64,000 nucleotides of DNA. Source: Mucilaginibacter rubeus (lineage in GTDB: Bacteria; Bacteroidota; Bacteroidia; Sphingobacteriales; Sphingobacteriaceae). Below are positions 44,361 through 53,510 of the stretch, piece by piece. The stretch spans positions 744,001 to 808,000 of the forward strand of contig NZ_CP043450.1 in assembly GCF_003286415.2 (NCBI RefSeq), written 5' to 3'. Both the position numbers and the translations under genes were made by a program. The notes beneath the pieces were generated by a model. The model was given only the letters and a program-made list of their open reading frames with translations, searched no databases and was not told the DNA's origin. Position 1 is the stretch's first letter, and each line of letters starts with the position of its first letter.

Positions 44361-46157
44361 ATGAATGCCACAGAACCGATGAAAGCCATAAAAGGAGGCG
44401 AGTTTTTGATCAGGGAAACTTCCGCGGACAGCATTTTTATTCCTGAAGAATGGAATGAAGAACAGTTGATGATCGCCGAAACATGTACCAATTTTCTTGC
44501 ACAGCAGGTAACACCAAATTTGCAGCGAATTGATGAGCAGGAGGAGGGATTAATGCGTCATTTAATGGATGAGGCCGGCGCATTGGGATTGTTAGGCATA
44601 TCCGTACCTGAAGAATATGGTGGTTTCGGTAAAGATTTTAAAACTGCCATGCTGGTTACCGAAAAGCTGGGCGCGGGGCATTCGTTTTCCGTTGCTTTTT
44701 CGGCGCATACAGGTATAGGCACTATGCCAATATTATACTATGGCAACGATGCTCAAAAACAAAAATATATCCCAAAACTGGCAAGTGGCGAGTGGAAGGG
44801 GGCGTATTGCCTTACAGAACCAGCCGCCGGCTCGGATGCCAATTCGGGTAAAACCAGGGCAAAGCTTTCTGCCGATGGTAAACATTATCTTATTACCGGT
44901 CAAAAAATGTGGATCACCAATGCGGGTTTTGCTGATGTGTTTACCGTTTTTGCCAAAATTGATGATGATGAAAACCTGAGCGCGTTTATTGTCGAAAAAG
45001 ATTTCGAGGGACTTTCGTTAAATACGGAAGAACATAAAATGGGTATTAAGGGAAGCTCAACCCGACAGGTATTTTTTAACGATTGCAAGGTGCCGGTCGA
45101 AAACCTCCTTTCCGAACGCCAGAACGGATTTAAGATTGCCGTTAATATCCTAAACCTCGGTCGTATCAAATTAGGTGGCGGAACCGTTGGCGCAAGTAAG
45201 GATGTGATCACGTCATCTGTACGCTATGCCAACGAACGGGAACAGTTTGGGCGGGCTATTTCCAAATATGGGGCTATAAAATATAAACTGGCCGAACAGG
45301 CCATCCGTACTTACGCTGCTGAATCGGCGGTGTACAGGGCCAGCCAGAATATGGAAGAGGCTACAGAAATGTTAATCGCTTCGGGCCTTGATGAAAACAA
45401 AGCAAAGTTGAAGGGGACTGAGCAATTTGCCATAGAAGCCGCAATACTTAAAGTGCACGCTTCAGAGGTTTTGGATTATGTAACTGACGAAGGTGTGCAG
45501 ATTTACGGCGGGATGGGCTACAGCGCAGAGGCTCCAATGGATAGGTCATACCGGGATTCAAGGATCAACCGCATCTTTGAAGGCACCAATGAAATCAACC
45601 GGCTGTTAACCGTTGATATGATGCTGAAACGTGCCATGAAAGGTGAGCTTGACCTTATGGGACCGGCTCAGAAGGTAGCCGGCGAACTGGTAAGCATTCC
45701 TGATTTTGGCGCTGCTGAAGAAGATGGCTTGTTTACTAAAGAAAAGAAATATATAGCCAATTTTAAAAATGCCATATTGCTGGTTGCCGGAGCTGCTGTT
45801 CAAAAATTGATGACGCAATTGGGTAAAGAGCAGGAAGTATTGATGAACCTGGCCGATATGCTGATAGAACTTTATGTAAGCGAATCGCTTCAATTGAGGG
45901 TGGAGAAATTGGTTGGTTTAAGGGGCGAAGATGCCTGCAAAGAGCAACTGGATATGATGCACGTATATATCAATGATGCCGCAGAACACATCGCAAAATT
46001 CGGCAGGGATGCGCTAAACTCATTTGCCGAGGGCGACGAAAGAAGGATGATGCTGATGGGCCTTAAGCGCTTCACCAAAACAGAGGATATTAATACCACC
46101 CAGGCACGCAGAAATATTGCAGCAAAACTGATTGCTGAAAATAAATATTGCTTTTAG
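44361..46157 (+). CDS. Acyl-CoA dehydrogenase, long-chain type
   Basis: A 598-residue FAD enzyme for the first step of beta-oxidation. CLTEPAAGSDANSG and MWITNAGFADVFTVFAK bind FAD and substrate, and YGGMGYSAEAPMDRSYRDSR with IFEGTNEINRL holds the catalytic Glu407. It has an extra C-terminal helical domain of about 170 residues, as in VLCAD and ACAD9 of mitochondria, so long-chain acyl-CoA is the likely substrate. Electrons would pass to the ETF encoded next. It is the first gene after the shared operator 44267-44295. Confidence 0.94.
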   Translation: MNATEPMKAIKGGEFLIRETSADSIFIPEEWNEEQLMIAETCTNFLAQQVTPNLQRIDEQEEGLMRHLMDEAGALGLLGISVPEEYGGFGKDFKTAMLVTEKLGAGHSFSVAFSAHTGIGTMPILYYGNDAQKQKYIPKLASGEWKGAYCLTEPAAGSDANSGKTRAKLSADGKHYLITGQKMWITNAGFADVFTVFAKIDDDENLSAFIVEKDFEGLSLNTEEHKMGIKGSSTRQVFFNDCKVPVENLLSERQNGFKIAVNILNLGRIKLGGGTVGASKDVITSSVRYANEREQFGRAISKYGAIKYKLAEQAIRTYAAESAVYRASQNMEEATEMLIASGLDENKAKLKGTEQFAIEAAILKVHASEVLDYVTDEGVQIYGGMGYSAEAPMDRSYRDSRINRIFEGTNEINRLLTVDMMLKRAMKGELDLMGPAQKVAGELVSIPDFGAAEEDGLFTKEKKYIANFKNAILLVAGAAVQKLMTQLGKEQEVLMNLADMLIELYVSESLQLRVEKLVGLRGEDACKEQLDMMHVYINDAAEHIAKFGRDALNSFAEGDERRMMLMGLKRFTKTEDINTTQARRNIAAKLIAENKYCF

Positions 46158-46166
46158 TTTTTTAAA

Positions 46167-46276
46167 ATCCCCTCTTGAGAGGGGGGGCGAAGGAACGAGC
46201 GGCAGCAGGGGTGTGTTTCTCCAACAAGTTTATCAAAGCAGAAACACACCCCTCCACCCCTCTCAAGAGGGGAATC
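46167..46276. repeat. G/C-rich nested inverted repeat between acyl-CoA dehydrogenase and ETF beta
   Basis: Ends AATCCCCTCTTGAGAGGGG and CCCCTCTCAAGAGGGGAAT are inverted, and an inner pair AGGGGTGTGTTTCT (46207-46220) and its exact complement (46240-46253) forms a second stem. A related but diverged element is at 47178-47297. Typical of short non-autonomous palindromic elements of Bacteroidota. Confidence 0.8.
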
Positions 46277-46373
46277 GCACAAGCCCGCGCTTTTACTCCT
46301 CATGTTAACGGTAATGGGCATGGGACTTTCATTTCCCTTAAATAATATCAACCTAAAAAACGAAAAGCTGATA

Positions 46374-47117
46374 ATGAGAATATTAGTGTGCATAAGTCAG
46401 GTGCCCGACACGAGCACCAAAATTGTATTGAAAAATAATAATACCTCGGTTAATAGTGATGGTATTACCTGGGTGATTAATCCATACGATGAATGGTACG
46501 CGTTGATCAGAGCTATCGAACTGAAAGAAAGTGGCATAGCTGCCGATGTTCACCTCGTAACCGTGGGTAAAGCCGATGTTGAGCCCGTGATCAGGAAAGC
46601 ATTGGCGCTCGGTGGTGATGAAGCCATTCGCATTGATGCAGATAGTAACGACCCTTACGAAATAGCGCATCATATAGCTGAATATGCTGCCGGAGCGGGT
46701 TATGACATTATCTTATGCGGCAAAGAGTCTATCGATTATAATAACGGTACTACAGGCGCTATGCTGGCCGAATTGCTGGACATTGATTACATTGGTTTTG
46801 CAACCGGTATCCAGATAGAGGCTGATACTGCTGTGGTAACGCGTGAAATCGAGGGCGGCGAGGAAACAGATTCCTGTAATTTGCCCCTGGTTATTTCCTG
46901 CCAAAAAGGTGTTGCCGAAGCCCGGATTCCCAATATGCGCGGTATAATGGCTGCCCGTACCCGTCCGTTAAAAGTTATCACGCCTTCAAAAATAACGGCA
47001 GTAACCGAAATATTGTCCTACGAATTGCCGCCGGCCAAGACAGGTATCAAACTGGTTAGCCCAGACAATCTGGATGAATTGGTAGAACTGTTACATACGG
47101 AGGCCAAAGTTATTTAA
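46374..47117 (+). CDS. etfB: Electron transfer flavoprotein, beta subunit
   Basis: A 247-residue subunit that, with EtfA, carries electrons from acyl-CoA dehydrogenase to the quinone pool. The start is ATG 46374, directly before MRILVCISQVPDTSTKI; the 24 upstream in-frame codons run into a repeat element and are not typical. INPYDEWYALIRAIELKE, VTVGKADVEPVIRKALALGG and GKESIDYNNGTTGAMLAELL are EtfB signatures for AMP binding and subunit contact. It lies between two G/C-rich inverted repeats, which separate it from both its partners. Confidence 0.94.
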   Translation: MRILVCISQVPDTSTKIVLKNNNTSVNSDGITWVINPYDEWYALIRAIELKESGIAADVHLVTVGKADVEPVIRKALALGGDEAIRIDADSNDPYEIAHHIAEYAAGAGYDIILCGKESIDYNNGTTGAMLAELLDIDYIGFATGIQIEADTAVVTREIEGGEETDSCNLPLVISCQKGVAEARIPNMRGIMAARTRPLKVITPSKITAVTEILSYELPPAKTGIKLVSPDNLDELVELLHTEAKVI

Positions 47118-47177
47118 TGATCATATTTATTCCGGCCACTGGTGCCAGGAAGATTTAAAAAACATGGGGATTGTGCG

Positions 47178-47297
47178 ATTCCCTCCCTTGGGAGGGTGTA
47201 GGGAGGGGTTCATCAATACATCTGTTCGCCTGAAATAGCGAACAAACCCCTCCCTGCCGACGCACATTTCGGCCGCAACCCTCCCGAGGGAAGGAAT
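47178..47297. repeat. G/C-rich nested inverted repeat between ETF beta and ETF alpha
   Basis: Ends ATTCCCTCCCTTGGGAGGGT (47178-47197) and its near-complement (47278-47297, two mismatches) enclose a second pair GGGAGGGGTTC and GAACAAACCCCTCCC. It is built like the element at 46167-46276. It sits in the middle of the etfB-etfA gap of 243 bases, which has no other feature. Confidence 0.8.
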
Positions 47298-47360
47298 TAA
47301 AAAATCTTCCAAACGCCCATAGTGAACTACATCGGAGCATCTCAACTAAAAAAATAAAAA

Positions 47361-48338
47361 ATGTCTGTAATAGTATTAGTAGAACATACCGGCGGAATTA
47401 TAAAAAAACAAAGCTTTGAAGCAGTGCAATATGCCGCGCAGATAGCCCGAAAAATAGGTACTACAGCAACTGCCCTTGCTTTAGGCAATGTTGCCGCTAC
47501 AGAAATGGAAGGCCTTGGCCAGTATGGCGCTCAAAAGGTGCTGCACGTTGCCGATAGCCGTTTGAACGAGCTGCATTCCGGTGCGTATGCCGGTGCATTG
47601 ATAGCCGCTGCAAAAAAGGAGGATAGCAAAGTGATTGTGACCCTTCATGACATTACGGGTAGGGCAGTAGCGCCTCGGGTAGCTGTAAAACTAAAAGCGG
47701 GCCTTGTGGCAGGCGCGCTCTCGTACCCTGATACAGAAAAAGGCTTTGTGATTAAAAAAGCAGTGTTTTCGGGTAAAGCATTTGCGTATGTAAATATTTT
47801 AAGTGAAGTAAAGATAATTATGCTGATGCCTAATACCTTCCCGGTTGAAAAGCTGGAGGGGAAGGCGGTTGTTGAGCATCTGGATGTAAGCTTTAGCGAT
47901 AAAGATTTCGGCGTAAAAGTTAAATCGGTAAACAAAGTAACCGGCGAAGTTCCGCTTGCTGATGCCGAACTGGTTGTTTCGGGTGGTCGTGGATTAAAAG
48001 GCCCCGAAAACTGGGGTATTCTGGAGGACCTGGCAAAAGAACTGGGTGCTGCCACAGCATGTTCGCGCCCGGTGGCCGATTCTCATTGGCGACCGCATCA
48101 CGAACATGTGGGCCAAACAGGCGGCACCATTCGCCCTAATTTGTATATCGCCGTTGGGATCTCGGGAGCTATACAGCATCTGGCAGGAGTAAATGGTTCA
48201 AAAACTATTGTTGTGATCAACAAAGATCCGGAGGCCCCATTTTTTAAAGCTGCCAATTATGGTGTAGTTGGTGACGCATTGGAGATTTTGCCACGACTAA
48301 CAGCAGCTGTTAAAAAGTTTAAGGAACATCATCAATAA
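47361..48338 (+). CDS. etfA: Electron transfer flavoprotein, alpha subunit
   Basis: A 325-residue FAD-binding subunit. The N-terminal domain starts [20 protein letters not shown]; the C-terminal FAD domain has [43 protein letters not shown] and a final [19 protein letters not shown]. These are the standard EtfA signatures. It forms the heterodimer with EtfB and works with the acyl-CoA dehydrogenase encoded 1.2 kb upstream. The thioesterase gene follows after 13 bases. Confidence 0.95.
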   Translation: MSVIVLVEHTGGIIKKQSFEAVQYAAQIARKIGTTATALALGNVAATEMEGLGQYGAQKVLHVADSRLNELHSGAYAGALIAAAKKEDSKVIVTLHDITGRAVAPRVAVKLKAGLVAGALSYPDTEKGFVIKKAVFSGKAFAYVNILSEVKIIMLMPNTFPVEKLEGKAVVEHLDVSFSDKDFGVKVKSVNKVTGEVPLADAELVVSGGRGLKGPENWGILEDLAKELGAATACSRPVADSHWRPHHEHVGQTGGTIRPNLYIAVGISGAIQHLAGVNGSKTIVVINKDPEAPFFKAANYGVVGDALEILPRLTAAVKKFKEHHQ

Positions 48339-48351
48339 AATAATCACGGCT

Positions 48352-48795
48352 ATGGATTTTTTTTATGAAGGACAGGTGCTATGGTCACAGATAGACTCGA
48401 ACCAGCATATGCGGCATTCTGCTTATGCAGATTTTGCAGCTCAGGCCCGTATAATTATGCTGGAAAGCCTGGGTTTAAAACTGCCCACACTTTATGAATA
48501 CAAAATAGGGCCGGTATTATTCAGGGAAGAGATGATTTACCTGCGAGAAATAGGGATCAACGAGCAGATCAGGGTAACCTGCGAACTCATCAGGTCCCGG
48601 CCTGATGGTTCGCGCTGGGCAATCAGGCATGAACTATACCGGAGCGATGGTGTTAAAGCTGCTATCGTAAATGCCGAGGGTTCATGGATAGATATGGAGA
48701 AGCGTAAACTCGCCATATTACCTGCGGAGTTAAGCGAGATGTTTATGAAAGCACCCCGCAGCAGCGATTATGTTGAAGAGGGCAATTCTGCCTGA
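48352..48795 (+). CDS. Hotdog-fold acyl-CoA thioesterase
   Basis: A 147-residue protein of the 4-hydroxybenzoyl-CoA thioesterase type. VLWSQIDSNQHMRHSAYADF contains the catalytic Asp15 and the HMRHS turn that replaces the usual HVNN; EEMIYLREIGINEQIRV is the second core strand. It probably hydrolyses acyl-CoA to free acid and CoA, preventing CoA shortage during beta-oxidation. It follows etfA by 13 bases and is likely in the same transcript. Substrate chain length cannot be told. Confidence 0.85.
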   Translation: MDFFYEGQVLWSQIDSNQHMRHSAYADFAAQARIIMLESLGLKLPTLYEYKIGPVLFREEMIYLREIGINEQIRVTCELIRSRPDGSRWAIRHELYRSDGVKAAIVNAEGSWIDMEKRKLAILPAELSEMFMKAPRSSDYVEEGNSA

Positions 48796-48888
48796 TGAGA
48801 TTTACCTATAATAATCAATTGAAACGATTAGTAGCTCAGCAGCTTTAAGCTTTATGCCTTCCGCTTGTAGCCTTTAAATAATTTAACC

Positions 48889-49158
48889 ATGACCAACCTG
48901 AAAGACACCTTTGAAAGTGCTGTTAAAGAGAGTAAAGAACTGCCCTCAAAGCCAGATAATGAAACATTATTACGCCTGTATAGTTTATATAAGCAAGCAA
49001 CCGAAGGTGATCTAAATACAGGAAACCCTCCCGCTATGTTTGATTTTGTGGCTAAAGCAAAGTATGATGCATGGTTAAAATTGCAAGGTACTTCTGCAGA
49101 TGATGCCATGGAGCAATATATCAATTTGGTAGCGCAGTTATCAAATAAAACCAATTAG
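48889..49158 (+). CDS. Acyl-CoA-binding protein (ACBP)
   Basis: An 89-residue protein of the four-helix ACBP family, known mainly from eukaryotes but also present in some bacteria. LKDTFESAVKESKELPSKPD, LLRLYSLYKQATEGD and AKAKYDAWLKLQGTSADDAM contain the signature with the Tyr and Lys residues that hold the CoA part. Length is typical. It would bind and buffer long-chain acyl-CoA for the enzymes encoded around it. Confidence 0.92.
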   Translation: MTNLKDTFESAVKESKELPSKPDNETLLRLYSLYKQATEGDLNTGNPPAMFDFVAKAKYDAWLKLQGTSADDAMEQYINLVAQLSNKTN

Positions 49159-49407
49159 CTTTAATCCGAAATATTGACAAATGTTTCCGCCGTTTAGACC
49201 TTTATAAAGCGCCGCAGAAATAGATATTTGTTATTATAAACCAACCGGTATTTACCGGGACTAAAATTATTTAACCATTTTATAATTCTATTCTGTCTCT
49301 TTTTTAGATGGGTTTTAATTGATGCCGGGTATCACTCCTTGTAAAACTTTAAACGCATTTATACACCCGTGAAAGAGCTGTTTTAATTATAAAAAACACC
49401 TAAGGCA

Positions 49408-49860
49408 ATGTCAGCATCAAAAAAACATTTCGTCCGTTTTGCATTAATCCTGCTAACTATTGCAGCTGTAAGTATCAATGCAAAAGCGCAAAGCGATAAA
49501 ATTGAAGGCTTATGGTATAATGATGTAAAAAGTGCCAAAATCCAGATCACTAAAGAAAACAACGGCAAGTTTTACGGCAAGGTGGTATGGCTTAAGGAGC
49601 CTTTAAAAAACGGGAAGCCTAAGGTTGATGAAATGAATACCGATGAAAAGCTGCGCTCAAGACCGAGGTTGGGCTTGCCTGTATTAGCCGATTTTGTAAA
49701 AGATGGTGAAAACAAATATTCGGGCGGAACAATCTACGATCCCAATAACGGTAAAACATATTCCTGCAAAATGACCTGCAAAGGCGAAACGCTTGATATC
49801 CGCGGATACATCGGCATTTCACTTTTCGGGCGTACAACTACCTGGTCGCGGGCAGAATAA
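49408..49860 (+). CDS. DUF2147 secreted protein
   Basis: A 150-residue exported protein with a signal peptide (about 1-27, ending AKAQ). IEGLWYNDVKSAKIQI, FYGKVVWLKEP, and GGTIYDPNNGKTYSCKMT with LDIRGYIGISLFGRTTTW are the DUF2147 pattern, a lipocalin-like beta-barrel of unknown function. It is in the same direction as the beta-oxidation genes, 249 bases after ACBP and 31 before the FadN-type gene. A role in lipid binding is possible but not shown. Confidence 0.88.
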   Translation: MSASKKHFVRFALILLTIAAVSINAKAQSDKIEGLWYNDVKSAKIQITKENNGKFYGKVVWLKEPLKNGKPKVDEMNTDEKLRSRPRLGLPVLADFVKDGENKYSGGTIYDPNNGKTYSCKMTCKGETLDIRGYIGISLFGRTTTWSRAE

Positions 49861-49891
49861 ATTAAACAATTAATAAAACAAGCAGATACTA

Positions 49892-52273
49892 ATGGATGCT
49901 AAACGAATTATAAAAAAGGTTGCAGTATTAGGGTCGGGAGTAATGGGCAGTCGCATCGCCTGCCATTTTGCAAATGTCGGCGTACAAGTACTGTTGCTTG
50001 ATATTGTACCTAAGGATGCCCCACCGGCAGATAAGAAAGTGCGGAATAAAATTGTGAACGATGCGCTTGACTTTACTTTAAAATCAAATCCTTCGCCCAT
50101 CTACCTTAAATCATTCGCAAAGCGTATCACAACCGGAAATTTTGAAGATGATATGCCCAAAATTGCTGATTGCGATTGGGTGATAGAAGTAGTGGTTGAG
50201 CGGTTGGATATAAAACAGCAGGTGTTTGAAACGGTAGAAAAGTACCGCAAGCCCGGAACGCTGATCACTTCAAATACATCAGGCATCCCGATACATTTAA
50301 TGGCTGAAGGCAGGAGCGATGATTTTAAAAAACATTTTTGCGGCAGCCATTTTTTTAACCCGCCGCGGTATTTAAAACTACTGGAAATCATTCCTACAAA
50401 AGATACCCTGGCAAGTGTTGTTGACTTTTTGATGGAGTACGGCGCAAAATACCTTGGAAAAACCACCGTATTAGCCAAAGATACGCCGGCATTTATCGGC
50501 AACCGCATCGGGGTTTTTAGCATCATGAGTGTTTTGCATTATGTGGAGCAAACCGGTATGACCGTTGAAGAAGTTGATAAGCTCACAGGGCCGGTAATAG
50601 GCCACCCTAAATCGGCCACGTTCCGTACCAATGATGTGGTGGGTTTGGATACCATGGTGCATGTTGCCAATGGCCTTTACAAAAACGCGCCCGGCGATGA
50701 GGCCAGGGAATTATTCAAGGTCCCGGAATTTGTAGATGGAATGGTGAAAAATAACTGGCTGGGCAGTAAAACAGGTCAGGGGTTCTACAAAAAGGAGAAA
50801 GGTGAAGGAGGAAACCAGTTTTACGCGCTTGATCTGAAAACGCTTGAGTACAAACCTTCCCAAAAAGTAAAATTTGCCTCGCTTGAAACTACAAAAGCGG
50901 TTGATAATCTCCGGGATAGACTTAAAATCCTGGTTTCAGCAAAAGACAAAGCCGGCGACTTTTACCGGGCCACCTTTTACCAGTTATTTGCTTATGCCAG
51001 TAACCGCATCCCCGAAATAGCCGACGAACTTTATAAAATAGATGCTGCTACCAATGCAGGCTTTGGCTGGGAACTGGGCCCTTTTGAAAAATGGGATGCG
51101 CTTGGCCTTGAGGATACAGTAAAAGCTATGGAAGCTGCAGGGCATAAACCTGCTCAATGGGTATATGATATGCTTACGGCCGGTGCAAAAAGCTTCTATA
51201 AGGTGGAGGATGGTAAACGCCTGTACTATGATATCCCATCAAAAAGCTACAAAATAATTCCGGGTACGGAGGGTCTTATCTTACTCAATAATATCCGCGA
51301 AACCAATACAGTTTGGAAAAACAGCGATACTACCATTACCGATATCGGCGATGGCATCCTGAACCTTGAATTTCATACCAAAATGAATACGATAGGCGGC
51401 GAGGTGATTGAAGGTATAAATAAAGCAATTACCCTTGCCGAAGCAAGCTACCGGGGATTGGTTATATCAAACGAGGGGGCAAATTTCAGCGCTGGGGCTA
51501 ACGTAGGCATGATATTCATGATGGCTGTTGAGCAGGAGTTTGACGAGTTGAATATGGTGATCAAAGCCTTTCAGAATACGATGATGCGGATCCGTTATTC
51601 ATCTGTACCGGTTGTAATAGCCCCTCATCAAATGGCCCTGGGTGGTGGCTGCGAAATGTGCCTGCATGCCGATAAGGTGGTAGCACATGCCGAACTGTAT
51701 ATGGGCCTTGTTGAGTTTGGCGTTGGCTTGATACCGGGCGGCGGAGGGACAAAGGAATTTGCCCTTCGTCTGTCAGACGAACTTCAGGAGGGCGATGTAG
51801 AACTCAATAATTTCCGTGATCGTTTTTTAACCATCGGCCAGGCTAAAGTATCTACTTCGGCTTATGAGGCTTTTGAGTTTGGCTACCTCAAAAAGGGAAG
51901 GGACGTTGTCGTGGTATCACGAGAAAGGTTACTTGCCGAAGCCAAACAACAATGCCTGCAGATGGCTAACGAAGGGTACGTGCAGCCTATTCCGCGTGGC
52001 GATATCAGGGTACTGGGCAAACAGGCCCTGGGCCTGGGCTACGTGGGTGCCAATTCTATGTATAGCGGCAATTACATCAGCGAGCATGATGTGAAGATCT
52101 CGCAGAAACTGGCCTATGTACTTTCAGGGGGCGATCTGTCCCAACCTTCAATGGTGAGCGAAGAATATTTGCTCGGATTGGAGCGTGAAGCATTTCTTTC
52201 GCTTTGCACTGAAAAGAAAACGCTCGAGCGGATCCAATCCATTTTAACTGGCGGAAAAGTATTAAGGAACTAA
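49892..52273 (+). CDS. fadN: 3-Hydroxyacyl-CoA dehydrogenase/enoyl-CoA hydratase, FadN-type
   Basis: A 793-residue two-domain beta-oxidation enzyme. The dehydrogenase comes first: VAVLGSGVMGSRIACHFANV binds NAD, and HFFNPPRYLKLLEIIP holds the catalytic His. The enoyl-CoA hydratase part follows at about 480-640 with EGANFSAGANVGMIF, GGGCEMCLHADKVV and MGLVEFGVGLIPGGGGTKE. This order is the reverse of E. coli FadB and matches Bacillus FadN (YusL). It performs the second and third steps of the cycle and would form a complex with the thiolase encoded 28 bases later. Confidence 0.94.
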   Translation: MDAKRIIKKVAVLGSGVMGSRIACHFANVGVQVLLLDIVPKDAPPADKKVRNKIVNDALDFTLKSNPSPIYLKSFAKRITTGNFEDDMPKIADCDWVIEVVVERLDIKQQVFETVEKYRKPGTLITSNTSGIPIHLMAEGRSDDFKKHFCGSHFFNPPRYLKLLEIIPTKDTLASVVDFLMEYGAKYLGKTTVLAKDTPAFIGNRIGVFSIMSVLHYVEQTGMTVEEVDKLTGPVIGHPKSATFRTNDVVGLDTMVHVANGLYKNAPGDEARELFKVPEFVDGMVKNNWLGSKTGQGFYKKEKGEGGNQFYALDLKTLEYKPSQKVKFASLETTKAVDNLRDRLKILVSAKDKAGDFYRATFYQLFAYASNRIPEIADELYKIDAATNAGFGWELGPFEKWDALGLEDTVKAMEAAGHKPAQWVYDMLTAGAKSFYKVEDGKRLYYDIPSKSYKIIPGTEGLILLNNIRETNTVWKNSDTTITDIGDGILNLEFHTKMNTIGGEVIEGINKAITLAEASYRGLVISNEGANFSAGANVGMIFMMAVEQEFDELNMVIKAFQNTMMRIRYSSVPVVIAPHQMALGGGCEMCLHADKVVAHAELYMGLVEFGVGLIPGGGGTKEFALRLSDELQEGDVELNNFRDRFLTIGQAKVSTSAYEAFEFGYLKKGRDVVVVSRERLLAEAKQQCLQMANEGYVQPIPRGDIRVLGKQALGLGYVGANSMYSGNYISEHDVKISQKLAYVLSGGDLSQPSMVSEEYLLGLEREAFLSLCTEKKTLERIQSILTGGKVLRN

Positions 52274-52301
52274 ATTTCAATAAGTATAAAATCTCAATAA
52301 A

Positions 52302-53477
52302 ATGAACGCATATATAGTGGCAGCCAGCCGCAGTGCTGTTGGAAAAGCTACCCGGGGCGGGTTCAGGTTTACCCGTCCGGATACGCTTGCAGCGGATGTT
52401 ATCAGGCATCTGCTGGCGTCGGTGCCTAACGTGGATAAAGAACAGATAGACGATGTGATAGTAGGCAATGCTACACCGGAAGCTGAACAGGGATTGAATG
52501 TTGCCCGCCTGATTTCATTAATGGCACTTGATACCGATAAAGTACCCGGCATGACAGTAAACCGCTATTGTTCGTCAGGTTTGGAAACGATTGCCATCGC
52601 ATCAGCAAAAATACACAGCGGTATTGCCGATTGTATTATTGCCGGTGGTGTAGAAAGCATGAGCCTGATCCCGATGGGGGGCTGGCGCATTGTTCCAAAC
52701 GCCGATATTGCCCTTGCCCACCCTGATTATTACTGGGGTATGGGCCTTACTGCCGAAGCCGTTGCCAGGGAATATCACATCAGTCGCGAAGAGCAGGACC
52801 AGTTCGCGTATAATTCTCACCAAAAAGCTATCAGTGCCATTAAGGAAGGCAAATTTAAAGATGAAATAGCACCGGTAAACATTGTGGAAACCTATGTAGA
52901 TGAGAGCGGCAAAAAAAAGAAACGAGAATTTAAGGTAGATACAGATGAAGGTCCGCGCAGCGATACCTCAATTGATGCACTGGCTAAGCTTAAACCCGTG
53001 TTTGATGCAAAAGGTGTGGTTACTGCAGGCAACTCGTCGCAAACCAGCGATGGGGCTGCCTTTGTGATGGTGGTTAGCGAACGCTTTCTGAAACAGAATA
53101 ACCTTAAACCCATTGCCCGGCTAATTAATTATGCCGTTGCGGGTGTGCCGCCCCGGATCATGGGGATTGGTCCGCTGGTGGCAATCCCCAAAGTGTTAAA
53201 AATGGCCGGAATGAAGCAGCAGGATATTGAGCTGATAGAACTGAATGAAGCCTTTGCTTCACAATCGTTGGCAATAATAAAGGGATTGGGGCTTAACCCT
53301 GACATTGTAAATGTGAACGGCGGTGCGATATCACTTGGTCACCCGCTTGGCTGCACCGGGGCCAAACTTTCTGTTCAGCTTTTTAACGAATTGAAAAGAC
53401 GGGAAAAAAAGTATGGTATGGTTACCATGTGCGTGGGCACCGGGCAGGGCGCTGCAGGTGTATTTGAACTGTTATAG
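52302..53477 (+). CDS. fadA: 3-Ketoacyl-CoA thiolase
   Basis: A 391-residue thiolase for the last step of beta-oxidation. [14 protein letters not shown] contains the acylated Cys90, [17 protein letters not shown] the His347, and [14 protein letters not shown] the second catalytic Cys377; all three are present. Length is normal. It follows the FadN-type gene closely, as usual for the trifunctional pair. No signal peptide; cytosolic. Confidence 0.95.
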   Translation: MNAYIVAASRSAVGKATRGGFRFTRPDTLAADVIRHLLASVPNVDKEQIDDVIVGNATPEAEQGLNVARLISLMALDTDKVPGMTVNRYCSSGLETIAIASAKIHSGIADCIIAGGVESMSLIPMGGWRIVPNADIALAHPDYYWGMGLTAEAVAREYHISREEQDQFAYNSHQKAISAIKEGKFKDEIAPVNIVETYVDESGKKKKREFKVDTDEGPRSDTSIDALAKLKPVFDAKGVVTAGNSSQTSDGAAFVMVVSERFLKQNNLKPIARLINYAVAGVPPRIMGIGPLVAIPKVLKMAGMKQQDIELIELNEAFASQSLAIIKGLGLNPDIVNVNGGAISLGHPLGCTGAKLSVQLFNELKRREKKYGMVTMCVGTGQGAAGVFELL

Positions 53478-53510
53478 GAAATTACCATTATCTAAATAAT
53501 TGCTGCAAAC

